A DNA stretch of 64,000 nucleotides from Myxococcales bacterium (lineage in GTDB: Bacteria; Myxococcota_A; Bradymonadia; Bradymonadales; GCA-2716585), in the NCBI GenBank assembly GCA_002716585.1, contig PBBL01000008.1, forward strand, positions 62,001-126,000, given 5' to 3'. The notes beneath the pieces were generated by a model. That model searched no databases, had not been told where the DNA came from, and saw only the letters and a list, made by a program, of their open reading frames with translations. A program made the position numbers and the translations under genes. Positions 25,237 to 33,258 of the stretch are shown piece by piece. Each line of letters begins with the position of its first letter. Within the stretch, counting starts at the first letter, position 1.

Positions 25237-26236
25237 CCCCCCTCCACCCCTCGGCGGGGAGCTGCCAGGAGTGCTCCAGCCCCATCGCCTCGGCCTGCAT
25301 GTCGGCGCGGTAGGAGGAGCGGACGAGCGGCCCGGACTCGATGTGCTTGAAGCCCAGGCCGCGCCCCTGCTCGGCGTACCACGCGAACTCCTCCGGGGTC
25401 ACCCAGCGGTCCACCGGGAGGTGGCGGTCGGACGGCCTGAGGTACTGACCGATGTTGAGGATGTCACACCCGGCGGCGCGCAGATCCTTCATCGTCACCA
25501 GCACCTCCTCGGCCCGCTCGCCGATCCCGACCATGATGCCGCTCTTGGTGACCGCGCCCAGCTTCTTCGCGTCCTCGATCACGAGGAGCGTCCGCGCGTA
25601 GCGCGCCTGAGGGCGCACCTCGGGGTGGAGACGCTCGACCGTCTCGATGTTGTGGGCGAAGACGTCCGGGCGAGCGCGGACGACGGTCTGGATGTCCTCC
25701 ACCTGCCCCTTGAAGTCGGGGGTCAGCACCTCCAGCCCCATGTCGGGGCAGGCCTCCTTGATCCGACGGATCGTCTCGGCCCAGATCGCGGCGCCCCCGT
25801 CAGGCAGATCGTCACGATCGACGCTGGTGACGACCGCGTAGCGCAGATCCAGGCTGGCCAGCGCCTCGGCGACGCGGCGCGGCTCGTCCTCATCGACGGT
25901 GCCGGGGCGCCCGGTGAGCACGTCGCAGAACCCGCACGAGCGCGTGCACACGTTGCCCAGGATCATGAAGGTCAGCGCCCGGCGGCTCCAGCACTCGCCG
26001 ATGTTCGGGCACCCGGCCGACTCACACACCGTGTGGAGGCCCGCCTCCTTGACGAGGTTCTTGACCTCAAAGTAGGTGGGCCGCATCGACATCCGCACCT
26101 TGATCCACGACGGGCGCTTGCCCGCGCGGTCGGGCTGGCGCGTCGGGCGCGCCGGGCCGCTGCGGCGCTCGGCGTCGGGCTGCTTCGCTGGCGTCGAGGG
26201 GGTCGATGGGATGATCGGAAGGGACAGCTTCGCCAT
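25076..26236 (-). CDS. lipA: Lipoyl synthase with out-of-frame C-terminal extension over thiE
   Basis: Radical-SAM enzyme that inserts two sulfurs into octanoyl groups of 2-oxoacid dehydrogenases and GcvH. Both Fe-S sites are intact: auxiliary cluster C71/C76/C82 (CESAGCPNIGEC) and radical-SAM C97/C101/C104 (CTRSCGFC). The usual end of the family is SSYRADMQAE near residue 330. Here the frame continues 53 codons into thiE as an Arg-rich, low-complexity tail, which looks like a lost stop codon. ATG 26236 has GGAGGAGGAGGAT upstream; an ORF extension to 26332 is rejected. No lipB is nearby. Confidence 0.93.
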   Translation of the reverse strand: MAKLSLPIIPSTPSTPAKQPDAERRSGPARPTRQPDRAGKRPSWIKVRMSMRPTYFEVKNLVKEAGLHTVCESAGCPNIGECWSRRALTFMILGNVCTRSCGFCDVLTGRPGTVDEDEPRRVAEALASLDLRYAVVTSVDRDDLPDGGAAIWAETIRRIKEACPDMGLEVLTPDFKGQVEDIQTVVRARPDVFAHNIETVERLHPEVRPQARYARTLLVIEDAKKLGAVTKSGIMVGIGERAEEVLVTMKDLRAAGCDILNIGQYLRPSDRHLPVDRWVTPEEFAWYAEQGRGLGFKHIESGPLVRSSYRADMQAEAMGLEHSWQLPAEGWRGDDRGPDPAHAVRHHRSTRRGARRARRGGAPRRRDDDPASPQGRDRPRGVRRRP

Positions 26237-26368
26237 GGGATCCTCCTCCTCCGGAGTGGAGGGAGCGCGCCCGAACATCCGGGCACAGAGGCATCGCCTG
26301 CCTCGGCGGCCATATTCCCCGATCAGGTCCACGCAGGCAAGGGGGCTCGCCCCGCGCCGCGACGCCGC

Positions 26369-27112
26369 TCACCGCAGATCGACGGTCAGGTTGGTGGTCA
26401 TCTCGGGCATGATCGTCACCTTGTACTCGCGGCGCACCCCGCGCGTGGGATCGACGAACTCGATCTCATGCTCGCCCACCGCTAGCGGCGTCGGCATCAA
26501 CGGCGACTCCTGCCCCGTGTCCACACCATCGATGATCACCCTCGCCACCGGATCGCTCGACACCTGGAGGTAGCCAAACTCGCCCGCATCAAAGAACACG
26601 TTGCGGAAGGCCATCGCGCCGACCTCCGCCTCCGCGGTCGTCCGCAACGCGTCGAGGCAGCGCCCGTAGCGCGGATCCTCCAGCCGCTCCGGGTCGGGCA
26701 CCTCGATCTCCCGATGGGCGTCGCCCGAGCGCGCCTCGAAGCCCCACACCACCTCGGCGCCGCGCGCGCGGCGGACGCTCGGGAGCGTGGCGAAGTCGCA
26801 GGCGCCCAGCTCACCCATCAGGCGCTTGAGCGCGTCGGCGGGGAGCAGCCCCAGCCGCTCCTGCCGCCCGTAGCTCCCGGGCAGCTCCTTGGTGACCCCG
26901 ATCGTGCCGACGCCGTCGCGCACCCGGAGGGTGTAGCGGACGAGGGTGTAGGGCGAGAACCCACGCTTCATCGTGATCGCGTAGCGCAGATCGTGGACCG
27001 GCGCGGCGAGGCTCTCGCCAGACGCCGTGGCGCGCGGCTCGTCGGCCCGCGTCGGCGAGGTCAACGCGATGAGCAGGAGCGGGGCGAGCGGGATGAGGCT
27101 TCTCGGGGTCAC
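26369..27112 (-). CDS. Secreted PEGA-domain protein
   Basis: 247 residues. A signal peptide (SLIPLAPLLLIALTSPTRA) is followed by a domain with no relative I can name (LRYAITMKRGFSPYTLVRYTLRV). The C-terminal PEGA domain (about 170-247) has VSSDPVARVIIDGVDTGQESPL and PLAVGEHEIEFVDP. PEGA domains are envelope beta-sandwich modules common in myxobacteria. The start is GTG 27112, chosen because CAGGAG lies seven bases upstream and the signal peptide begins there. It is 99 bases below the beta-barrel gene and probably in the same operon. Confidence 0.78.
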   Translation of the reverse strand: MTPRSLIPLAPLLLIALTSPTRADEPRATASGESLAAPVHDLRYAITMKRGFSPYTLVRYTLRVRDGVGTIGVTKELPGSYGRQERLGLLPADALKRLMGELGACDFATLPSVRRARGAEVVWGFEARSGDAHREIEVPDPERLEDPRYGRCLDALRTTAEAEVGAMAFRNVFFDAGEFGYLQVSSDPVARVIIDGVDTGQESPLMPTPLAVGEHEIEFVDPTRGVRREYKVTIMPEMTTNLTVDLR

Positions 27113-27211
27113 GGCGATCTCCTGCACGTTCAACTGACGCGCGCTCCAGCTCAGGCGCGGCGTCCTACCAGAGGAGAGACGAGCGGGCGCCGCCAAGTCG
27201 ACAGCGCCGCT

Positions 27212-28306
27212 TCAGTAATCGGCGCCGAGGCCGAGGAAGACGAGTTGACGGCTGTAGTTGGCGTTCTCCTGCCCCAGGTTCTGGGTGAACAGCGAGTAGC
27301 GCAGCTCGACGCGCAGGTTGTCGTAGAGCGGGCGCTCCAGCGCGACGGTGTACGCGTTCCGGTTGTCCTCATCCACCGCCAGCGCCGGGGTGCCGGAGTC
27401 CTCGTCCTCGTCGATCTCCAGGTTCTCGGGGTAGGACGAGAGCTGGATCAGCGCCCGGCCGCTGATCAACAGCTCCCAGAACAGCGGCGTGGTCAGGTTG
27501 GCGGAGAGCGTGTAGCGCTGGAGGGTCTGTCCCTCCACGTTGGACTGGTAGTCCAGGTAGATCAATGAGATACCCGCCACAAAGCTGCCCTGGTAGCCGA
27601 GGCTGGCGCTGAGGATGGAGCTGGTGTCCTGGCGCGCGTCGCCCTCCTCGTTGAGGAGGGCGTCGAAGTCGCGGCTGTTGCCGACATAGCCCAGGCCGAA
27701 CAGCCAGGTGTCCTGGATATCGACGTTCAGACCCGCGGTGACGAGCGGCCCCTGGCTGGACTGATCGGGGCTGGGCTTGAAGGCGAAGAAGCTGTACCCG
27801 CCGCCGCCGGTCAGGGCCACCGGGCCGAGCTTGAGCCCGAGCCCGGCGGTGCCCGAGCCGCGGGTGTAATCGCGCTGGTGGCCCCGCTCGGTGCGGTCCT
27901 TGAGGCTGGCCGAGGCGTAGGTGAAGAACCACGGGCTGTCCTGAACGGTCGCGGTCGGGTAGAGCACGTAGCGCGCGTCCACCTGGTTGAGGAAGGCGTC
28001 TTCGTCGCGCTGCTCCCGAAAGAGCTTCCCGCCGCTGCGCAGCTTGAGCCCGAGCGACTGGCCCTGGCTCAGCGCGCTGCCCGCGTCGAGCTTGAGGAAG
28101 TAGCGGGTGAGGGTGTCGGAGATGACGTCGAGGCCGTCTTCGCGGGTCGCGTTGCTGTCGGCCTCCACGCCCAGCTTGAGGTCAAGCCGGAGCGCCTCAC
28201 CGCTGGCCTGCGCGGACACCGAGGAGGGCGCGCAGAGGAGCGCCGCGGCGCACAGGGGCGCCCAGGCGGCGAAGGAGAGGGGGTTGGGTGGCGAAGCGGA
28301 GCCCAA
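27212..28306 (-). CDS. Outer-membrane beta-barrel protein
   Basis: The 364 residues have a signal peptide (cleavage after SVSA), many amphipathic strands with periodic aromatic residues (LGLKLRSGGKLFRE, WFFTYASASLKD, YRYTLSANL-like) and a C-terminal QLVFLGLGADY ending in tyrosine, typical of outer-membrane barrels with porin-like capping strands. The TTG start at 28306 is supported by GGAGG seven bases upstream and the signal peptide. It is downstream of the coiled-coil gene in a presumed sigma-54-driven operon (41-base gap). Ligand unknown. Confidence 0.75.
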   Translation of the reverse strand: MGSASPPNPLSFAAWAPLCAAALLCAPSSVSAQASGEALRLDLKLGVEADSNATREDGLDVISDTLTRYFLKLDAGSALSQGQSLGLKLRSGGKLFREQRDEDAFLNQVDARYVLYPTATVQDSPWFFTYASASLKDRTERGHQRDYTRGSGTAGLGLKLGPVALTGGGGYSFFAFKPSPDQSSQGPLVTAGLNVDIQDTWLFGLGYVGNSRDFDALLNEEGDARQDTSSILSASLGYQGSFVAGISLIYLDYQSNVEGQTLQRYTLSANLTTPLFWELLISGRALIQLSSYPENLEIDEDEDSGTPALAVDEDNRNAYTVALERPLYDNLRVELRYSLFTQNLGQENANYSRQLVFLGLGADY

Positions 28307-28347
28307 GGGAGCGCCTCCGAAGCAGGGTTCGGTCGTCGTCCTGGGTT

Positions 28348-29676
28348 TTACAGCTCATCGGCGAGCTTCTTCAACTTCTCGGAGCGCTCCTGAAACTGCT
28401 GGGACTTGCGCTCCAGCTTCTCTTTTTCGCGCTCCAGCCGCTTGAGGCGAGAGTTGAGGTTCTCGTTGTCCGACGGGCTGGAGGGGCCTTGCAGCTCGCT
28501 GGGCTGAACGTCGCTGCGCACCACGACGCCCGTCGAGCCGAAGGGATCGTTGGGGACGCGGACGTTGGGGACGCTCTCGGGCGACCCGGCGGTGACCGGC
28601 GAGCCGCTGTCGCGCCCGACGTTCGGGTCGGCCGCGTCGCCGCTGCCGTTCACGCCGCCGCTGGCGCCCGTGGCGCCGTCGCCCGGAGGGGCGTTCTCCG
28701 CGCCACCCGCGAAGTTGTCCGCGTCGGTGCCCTCGTTGGGGCTCCCCGCGGTCATCGTGGGGCTGTCATCGGCGGCGGCTTCAGCGCCCTGAGCGTCCAG
28801 CGCGACCCCACCACCGCCCACGTCGCCCCGATCCCGATCGGTCGAGGCCTGGGAGCGGGCCGGACCATTGGCGCGGGCCACCTGACGACCGGACACCACC
28901 TGCTCATCGAAGAACAGCTCCTGGTCCTGGAAGTCACGGGCCTTGGCGCGGGTGTTCTGGCGCTCGCGGAGCTGCTCGATCTCGGTGTCCAGCGCGGTGA
29001 TCCGCTTCTTGAGCTTACGGTTCGCGTCGTCCAGCTCGGCGGCGGCGGCCTCGGCCTCATCCGGGTCGGAGATCGGGGCCTCGGCGATCCGGCTCAGGTC
29101 CTTGAGGTTGAGGTCGGGGGTCGCCTCGCGGCGGCTCACGTAGCTCTGACGGGCCTTGTTGAGGGCGTTGATGCGCGTGAGCGCCTGCGCCCGGGAGCCC
29201 GCAGGCAGGTTGAGCAGGTCGCGCTCGGCCTGCCCGATGAGGCTGTCGTAGGTCGCGACGATCTGGCGGCGCGTCTGGTTGAGCTGCCCCTCGGTGGCGC
29301 GGATCGCCTGTTGAAGCTCGTTGAGCGAGTCCGCCAGGACACGCCCCTGCTCCAACAGGTTCTCCAGCTGCATCCCCTGGATCAGCGTCCGGTCGGCGCC
29401 CGCGCGCTTGGCGCGGGAGACCTGCGCGGTGATCGCGCGGTACTGCCCCTCCAGCTGCTGGCGCTGGGCCTTGAGGCCGTCGAGCCGCGCCGCGCTCTCA
29501 TCGTGGCGCGACTGCAGGCGGTTCAGCTCGGCCTTCGCCCCGGACTCCTGAGCCATGACCACGGACGTCGGCGTCACCACCACCGCGGCGGTCGTCGCCC
29601 ACATCGCCAGCGCGGCGAGCAGGACAACCAGCCGAGCGCTCAAGGCGCTGCGGAGATGTTGAAGCGTCGTGTTCAT
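28348..29676 (-). CDS. Periplasmic coiled-coil protein
   Basis: The 442 residues start with a signal peptide (cleavage near VVMA-Q). A long coiled coil (about 48-260, AELNRLQSRHDESAARLDG) is followed by a Gly/Ala/Asp-rich disordered middle (about 270-385) and a short C-terminal coiled coil (LNSRLKRLEREKEKLERKS). It resembles envelope-spanning or cell-division coiled-coil proteins such as YbgF/CpoB only in layout. First gene behind the perfect sigma-54 promoter, in a presumed operon with the outer-membrane barrel and PEGA protein. Function unknown. Confidence 0.75.
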   Translation of the reverse strand: MNTTLQHLRSALSARLVVLLAALAMWATTAAVVVTPTSVVMAQESGAKAELNRLQSRHDESAARLDGLKAQRQQLEGQYRAITAQVSRAKRAGADRTLIQGMQLENLLEQGRVLADSLNELQQAIRATEGQLNQTRRQIVATYDSLIGQAERDLLNLPAGSRAQALTRINALNKARQSYVSRREATPDLNLKDLSRIAEAPISDPDEAEAAAAELDDANRKLKKRITALDTEIEQLRERQNTRAKARDFQDQELFFDEQVVSGRQVARANGPARSQASTDRDRGDVGGGGVALDAQGAEAAADDSPTMTAGSPNEGTDADNFAGGAENAPPGDGATGASGGVNGSGDAADPNVGRDSGSPVTAGSPESVPNVRVPNDPFGSTGVVVRSDVQPSELQGPSSPSDNENLNSRLKRLEREKEKLERKSQQFQERSEKLKKLADEL

Positions 29677-29742
29677 GGTCAGGTCTCGGTCTCCTGTCGG
29701 CCCCCGCGTCGCTGCGGAGGTGGTTCACCTGGGGTAACATCC

Positions 29743-29758
29743 TGCAAGCCTGGTGCCA
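29743..29758 (-). promoter_or_regulatory. Perfect sigma-54-type promoter of the coiled-coil/barrel operon
   Basis: The minus strand reads TGGCACCAGGCTTGCA, identical to the consensus TGGCAC-N5-TTGCA. The start would be near 29732, with a 56-base leader to ATG 29676. It sits just downstream of a gene for a sigma-54 activator. Confidence 0.75.
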
Positions 29759-29801
29759 ACAGCTTGATCTGCCCACCGCCGACCGCCAACCCCGGCGAGC
29801 C

Positions 29802-29845
29802 GTCAGATCTTTGAGGGGGGGCTGGGTGATCCTCAGAAATCTGAC
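29802..29845. repeat. Inverted repeat between the NtrC-type gene and the sigma-54 promoter
   Basis: GTCAGATCTTTGAG (29802-29815) and CTCAGAAATCTGAC (29832-29845) are 12/14 complementary. The centre is about 92 bases upstream of the predicted sigma-54 start, the usual place of an activator site. It also lies 30 bases past the regulator stop codon and could be that operon's terminator, though without a T run. Confidence 0.55.
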
Positions 29846-29874
29846 CTCATCGCTCCAGTTCCCCCACCCCTCGC

Positions 29875-31266
29875 TCACCCCTCCAGGATGGCCTCGTCGA
29901 TCCCGTACTTGTCGAGCTTGTAGTACAAGGCGCTGGTCTTGATCCCAAGCAAGCGCGCCGTCTCGGTCTTGACGCCGCTCGCCTTGCGGAAGGCCCGCAC
30001 GATGAGCTGATGCTCCAGATCCTCCAGGATCTCGGGCAGCGGGCGATCGCCCTGCGGCAGCACCAGGGTGTCCCGGCGCGGGCCGCTCAGCACAAACTGC
30101 GGCAGATCGTCCTCGACCAGCGTGTCTCCCTCTGCGAAGACAAGCGACTGCTCGATGATATTCTCCAGCTCGCGGACGTTGCCCGGGAAGGCGTAGCTCT
30201 GAAGCGCCTCCAGCGCCTTCGGGGCGATCTGCTCCACGCTCGATCGCGTCCGCGACGCCAGCTTGCGGATGAAGTGATCCGCCAGCAGCGGGATGTCGCC
30301 GCGGCGCTCCCTCAGCGGAGGCAGCGTCATCGGGATGATGTGCAGCCGGTAGAACAGATCCTCGCGGAACTCCCCCTCCGACACCAGCTTCTTGATGTCC
30401 TTGTTCGTCGCCGTCACGACCCGGACGTCCACCTTGATCGACTCCTCGCCGCCGACCCGCTCGAACTCCCGCTCCTGAAGCACCCGCAGCAGCTTGAGCT
30501 GGATGCTCGGCGAGATGTCGCCGATCTCGTCGAGGAAGATCGTCCCGTTGTGCGCCAACTCGAAGCGCCCGATCTTGCGCTTGTGCGCCCCGGTGAAGGA
30601 TCCCTTCTCGTGGCCGAACAGCTCGCTCTCCAGCAGCGTCTCCGCCAGAGCCGAGCAGTTGACCTTCACGAACGGCCCCTGCGCCCGGTGGCTCGCCTGG
30701 TGGATCGCCCGCGCGACCAGCTCCTTGCCCGTCCCCGACTCGCCGTAGACGTAGACCGTCGAGTCGGTCGGGGCCACCTTGCGCACCGTCTTGTACACCC
30801 GCTGCATCGCTGGCGACTCCCCGACGATCGCGTCGAACTTCGCGTCGATGTCCGCCCGCAGCGCCTCGTTCTCCGCCTCCAGCAGCACGTTGCGGCGACG
30901 CATCTGCGAGACGCTCAGCGCCCGCTCGACCTTGCTCCGCAACAGATCCGGTGGGAAGGGCTTGGTGATGAAGTCGAACGCGCCGAGCTTCATCGCCTCC
31001 ACCGCGACCTCGATCGTGCCGTGACCGGTGATGATCATGACCAGCGCGTCCGGATCCTGCTCACGGATGTGCCGCAGCACCTGGGTGCCGTCCACGCTGT
31101 CCATCTTGAGATCGGTGATCGTGAAGTCGATCGACTCCCGCTTGTAGATCGTCAACCCCTTGGCGCCCCCCGACGCGGTGAACGCCTCGTGGCCCATCCG
31201 AATCAGGACCTGCGCGACCCCCTCGCGCATGGACTCTTTGTCATCAATTACCAGGATGTTGGCCAT
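29875..31266 (-). CDS. NtrC-family sigma-54-dependent response regulator
   Basis: 463 residues: receiver domain (DD at 8-9, phosphoacceptor D52, K102), AAA+ domain with Walker A GESGTGKE (175-182), sigma-54 contact loop GSFTGA (222-227, a variant of GAFTGA) and Walker [10 protein letters not shown] (242-250). A Fis-type helix-turn-helix (about 420-460, [23 protein letters not shown]) follows. ATG 31266 has GGAG seven bases upstream. The histidine kinase is 36 bases upstream, so the pair is an operon. It should activate sigma-54 promoters, of which the nearest is at 29743-29758. Confidence 0.95.
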   Translation of the reverse strand: MANILVIDDKESMREGVAQVLIRMGHEAFTASGGAKGLTIYKRESIDFTITDLKMDSVDGTQVLRHIREQDPDALVMIITGHGTIEVAVEAMKLGAFDFITKPFPPDLLRSKVERALSVSQMRRRNVLLEAENEALRADIDAKFDAIVGESPAMQRVYKTVRKVAPTDSTVYVYGESGTGKELVARAIHQASHRAQGPFVKVNCSALAETLLESELFGHEKGSFTGAHKRKIGRFELAHNGTIFLDEIGDISPSIQLKLLRVLQEREFERVGGEESIKVDVRVVTATNKDIKKLVSEGEFREDLFYRLHIIPMTLPPLRERRGDIPLLADHFIRKLASRTRSSVEQIAPKALEALQSYAFPGNVRELENIIEQSLVFAEGDTLVEDDLPQFVLSGPRRDTLVLPQGDRPLPEILEDLEHQLIVRAFRKASGVKTETARLLGIKTSALYYKLDKYGIDEAILEG

Positions 31267-31302
31267 GTCACGCTCCCTTCCATACAGTGGGGCCGCCCCT
31301 TG

Positions 31303-32637
31303 TCAGCCCAGCCAGCCCTCGGGGATCTCCATCTTAGCCGGTTCAATCGCCAGCTTGAAGGGCAGCACCACAACCATCAGCGTGCCACCCTCCTGCTCCG
31401 CGCCTCCTTCAGGGTCCCGCGCCGTCGACGCGATCGCCAGCGCCCCGCCGTGCTCCTCGACGATCTTCCGGGTCAACGCCAGCCCCAACCCCGACCCCTT
31501 CTCCTTCGTCGTAAAAAACGGCCTCGCCACCTGCTCCAGCTGCTCCTCCGTGATCCCGCGCCCCTGATCCTCCACGAAGATCGCCCTCCACCCGTCGGCG
31601 CGCTGCTCCAGCTCCTCCGACAGCAGCACCTGATGTGACGCGAACCGCTCCAGCTCCTCCAGCGCCTCGGGGCCAGCCACCTCGCGGCACCACACCGTCA
31701 CCTTCGACCCCTCCTCCGACGCCTGGCCCGCGTTGCGGATCAGGTTGATCAGCACCCGGCGCAGCCGCTCCTTGTCCGCGGTCAGCTCCAACCCATCGGG
31801 CATCTCGCCCTTCGCCAGGGTGACCCCCTCCCCCTCCAGATCCCAGACCAGCAGCCCCACGACCTCGTTGATCATCGCCTGCGCGTCCATCCGAACGAGC
31901 TGCATCTGGCCCCGCCGCGCGAACTCCAGGAAGTCGTTCACGACCCGCTTGAGGTACTCCAGCTCCAGCTGCACCTTCTTGATGTAGTCCGCCTCCTGCG
32001 AGCCGTACGCCAGATCCTCGGCCAGCATACCACAGAACAGCTCCATCCCCCCGAGCGGGTTGCGGACCTCGTGCGCGATCCCCGAGAGCATCATCTGCAT
32101 CTCCTCGTCGCGATCGAGCAGGTCGCGCCGCATCTCGTCGAACGCCGACGCCAGCGTCTGGAACTCGTCCCCCCGCTCCAGCTTGACCTCCCCCTTGAGA
32201 TCCCCCCGCCCCAGGCGCCGCGCCTCCACCACCAGAGCGTCGATCGGCTGGGTGATCGTCCTCGCCACCAGCGCCGACACCAGCACGATCATCAGCAGCC
32301 CGACGATCAGCGCGAACACCAGCACGTACTGGAAGTCCACCAGGCGGTCGAAGAACTCCGCGCTCCCCTCCACCCCGATCGCCGCGACCACCTCCCCCTC
32401 GTACAGGATCGGCGCGTAGCCGTTCTTGTAGAACACCCCGTCCTTGCCGCTGTACATCACCGAGCTGGTGGACACCCCGGGGGCCTCGAACACCCGCTCC
32501 AGCTCCACCCGATCGGCCTGGATCTCAAAGAGCTTGTCCCCGAACCCCACGCCCTCCCGCGTGTCCACCAGGCTCTGGAGCCGGGGGGTTGAGGATGAAG
32601 ATGCGCCGAACCCCGGTAACCTGCTGTACCGAATCAA
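31303..32637 (-). CDS. Sensor histidine kinase, main part (frame broken from its N-terminus)
   Basis: Carries the rest of the extracytoplasmic sensor (PRLQSLVDTREG...), a second TM helix (VLVFALIVGLLMIVLVSALV), HAMP, the phosphoacceptor box GIAHEVRNPLGG (H189) and the ATPase domain (NLIRNAG, DQGRGI, PFFTTKEKGSGLGLAL). The first 18 residues are out-of-frame relative to the real start: the authentic N-terminus is encoded in another frame at 32525-32869, and the two fuse well if one base of a six-C run (32583-32588 on the plus strand as G) is skipped. Partner of the NtrC-type regulator downstream. Confidence 0.85.
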   Translation of the reverse strand: MIRYSRLPGFGASSSSTPRLQSLVDTREGVGFGDKLFEIQADRVELERVFEAPGVSTSSVMYSGKDGVFYKNGYAPILYEGEVVAAIGVEGSAEFFDRLVDFQYVLVFALIVGLLMIVLVSALVARTITQPIDALVVEARRLGRGDLKGEVKLERGDEFQTLASAFDEMRRDLLDRDEEMQMMLSGIAHEVRNPLGGMELFCGMLAEDLAYGSQEADYIKKVQLELEYLKRVVNDFLEFARRGQMQLVRMDAQAMINEVVGLLVWDLEGEGVTLAKGEMPDGLELTADKERLRRVLINLIRNAGQASEEGSKVTVWCREVAGPEALEELERFASHQVLLSEELEQRADGWRAIFVEDQGRGITEEQLEQVARPFFTTKEKGSGLGLALTRKIVEEHGGALAIASTARDPEGGAEQEGGTLMVVVLPFKLAIEPAKMEIPEGWLG

Positions 32638-32869
32638 GTTTATCTCGCATCCTGCCGATGGTGGTTGTGTCCTCGGCGGTCAACTGCGCGAGCCTGCGCG
32701 GGTCGCTGCCCGGCAGCCCCCCGACGGTCGCCTCGGCCACCGAGATCAGGCGCTGGCCCAGCTCCTCCTCCAACAGGGTCTCGGCTCGAACGTAGATCAG
32801 CAGCCCGCCCAGCAGGAGCAGCAGGACCATCGGCGCCAGGTAGGCGAATATGAGCTTGTTGCGGATCAT
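32525..32869 (-). CDS. Sensor histidine kinase, N-terminal part (ends out of frame)
   Basis: Codes for the natural start of the kinase: MIRNKLIFAYLAPMVLLLLLGG (first TM helix) and a periplasmic helix up to GVRRIFILN. The C6 run then shifts the frame, and the residues after it are nonsense relative to the family. The authentic part is about residues 1-95. ATG 32869 has GGAGG twelve bases upstream. Either the assembly has one C too many, the gene is a recent pseudogene, or translation shifts +1 at CCC-C. Confidence 0.8.
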   Translation of the reverse strand: MIRNKLIFAYLAPMVLLLLLGGLLIYVRAETLLEEELGQRLISVAEATVGGLPGSDPRRLAQLTAEDTTTIGRMRDKLDSVQQVTGVRRIFILNPPAPEPGGHAGGRGVRGQAL

Positions 32870-33258
32870 GGCCCGCGTCGTCCTCCGCGTCGTCGAACGC
32901 CGGGTGGCCGCGCCACCGGATCGGCTTCGTGAAACAAGTCAACGGGTTTGAGGCGGTAAAGTTCGTGACACCGCCCCACGAGGCGTCATCATGATACCAG
33001 CCTTTTGGCGCGACGCGCGCGCCTGGCCACGATTCGTTCGCCACGTTGCGCCGTCAAGCCCCACCGTGACGAGCTTGAGGCGAGTAGAACGACCTTCGCC
33101 GAGGCTCCCTCTGGTGTTGGAACGTGTGATCTCTTTATACTATGGCGGTGACCCTACCGTCGCACTGTAAAACAGGGCACGGAGTCGAGGTACCGCTGGC
33201 ATTGTTGAAACACGACCCGCATACGGAGCCAGGATCTTTGAACAAGAGCGACAGGGCC
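32870..33258. other. Divergent intergenic region, histidine kinase/patatin
   Basis: No gene is visible. TATACT at 33136-33141 is a good -10 element for the patatin gene but has only poor -35 partners (GTGTTG at 33114-33119 with a 16-base spacer). Confidence 0.4.

Noticed and set aside
33142-33258. Patatin start at ATG 33142
   Set aside because: TATACT immediately before it looks like a -10 element, there is no ribosome-binding site, and the first 39 residues are low-information.
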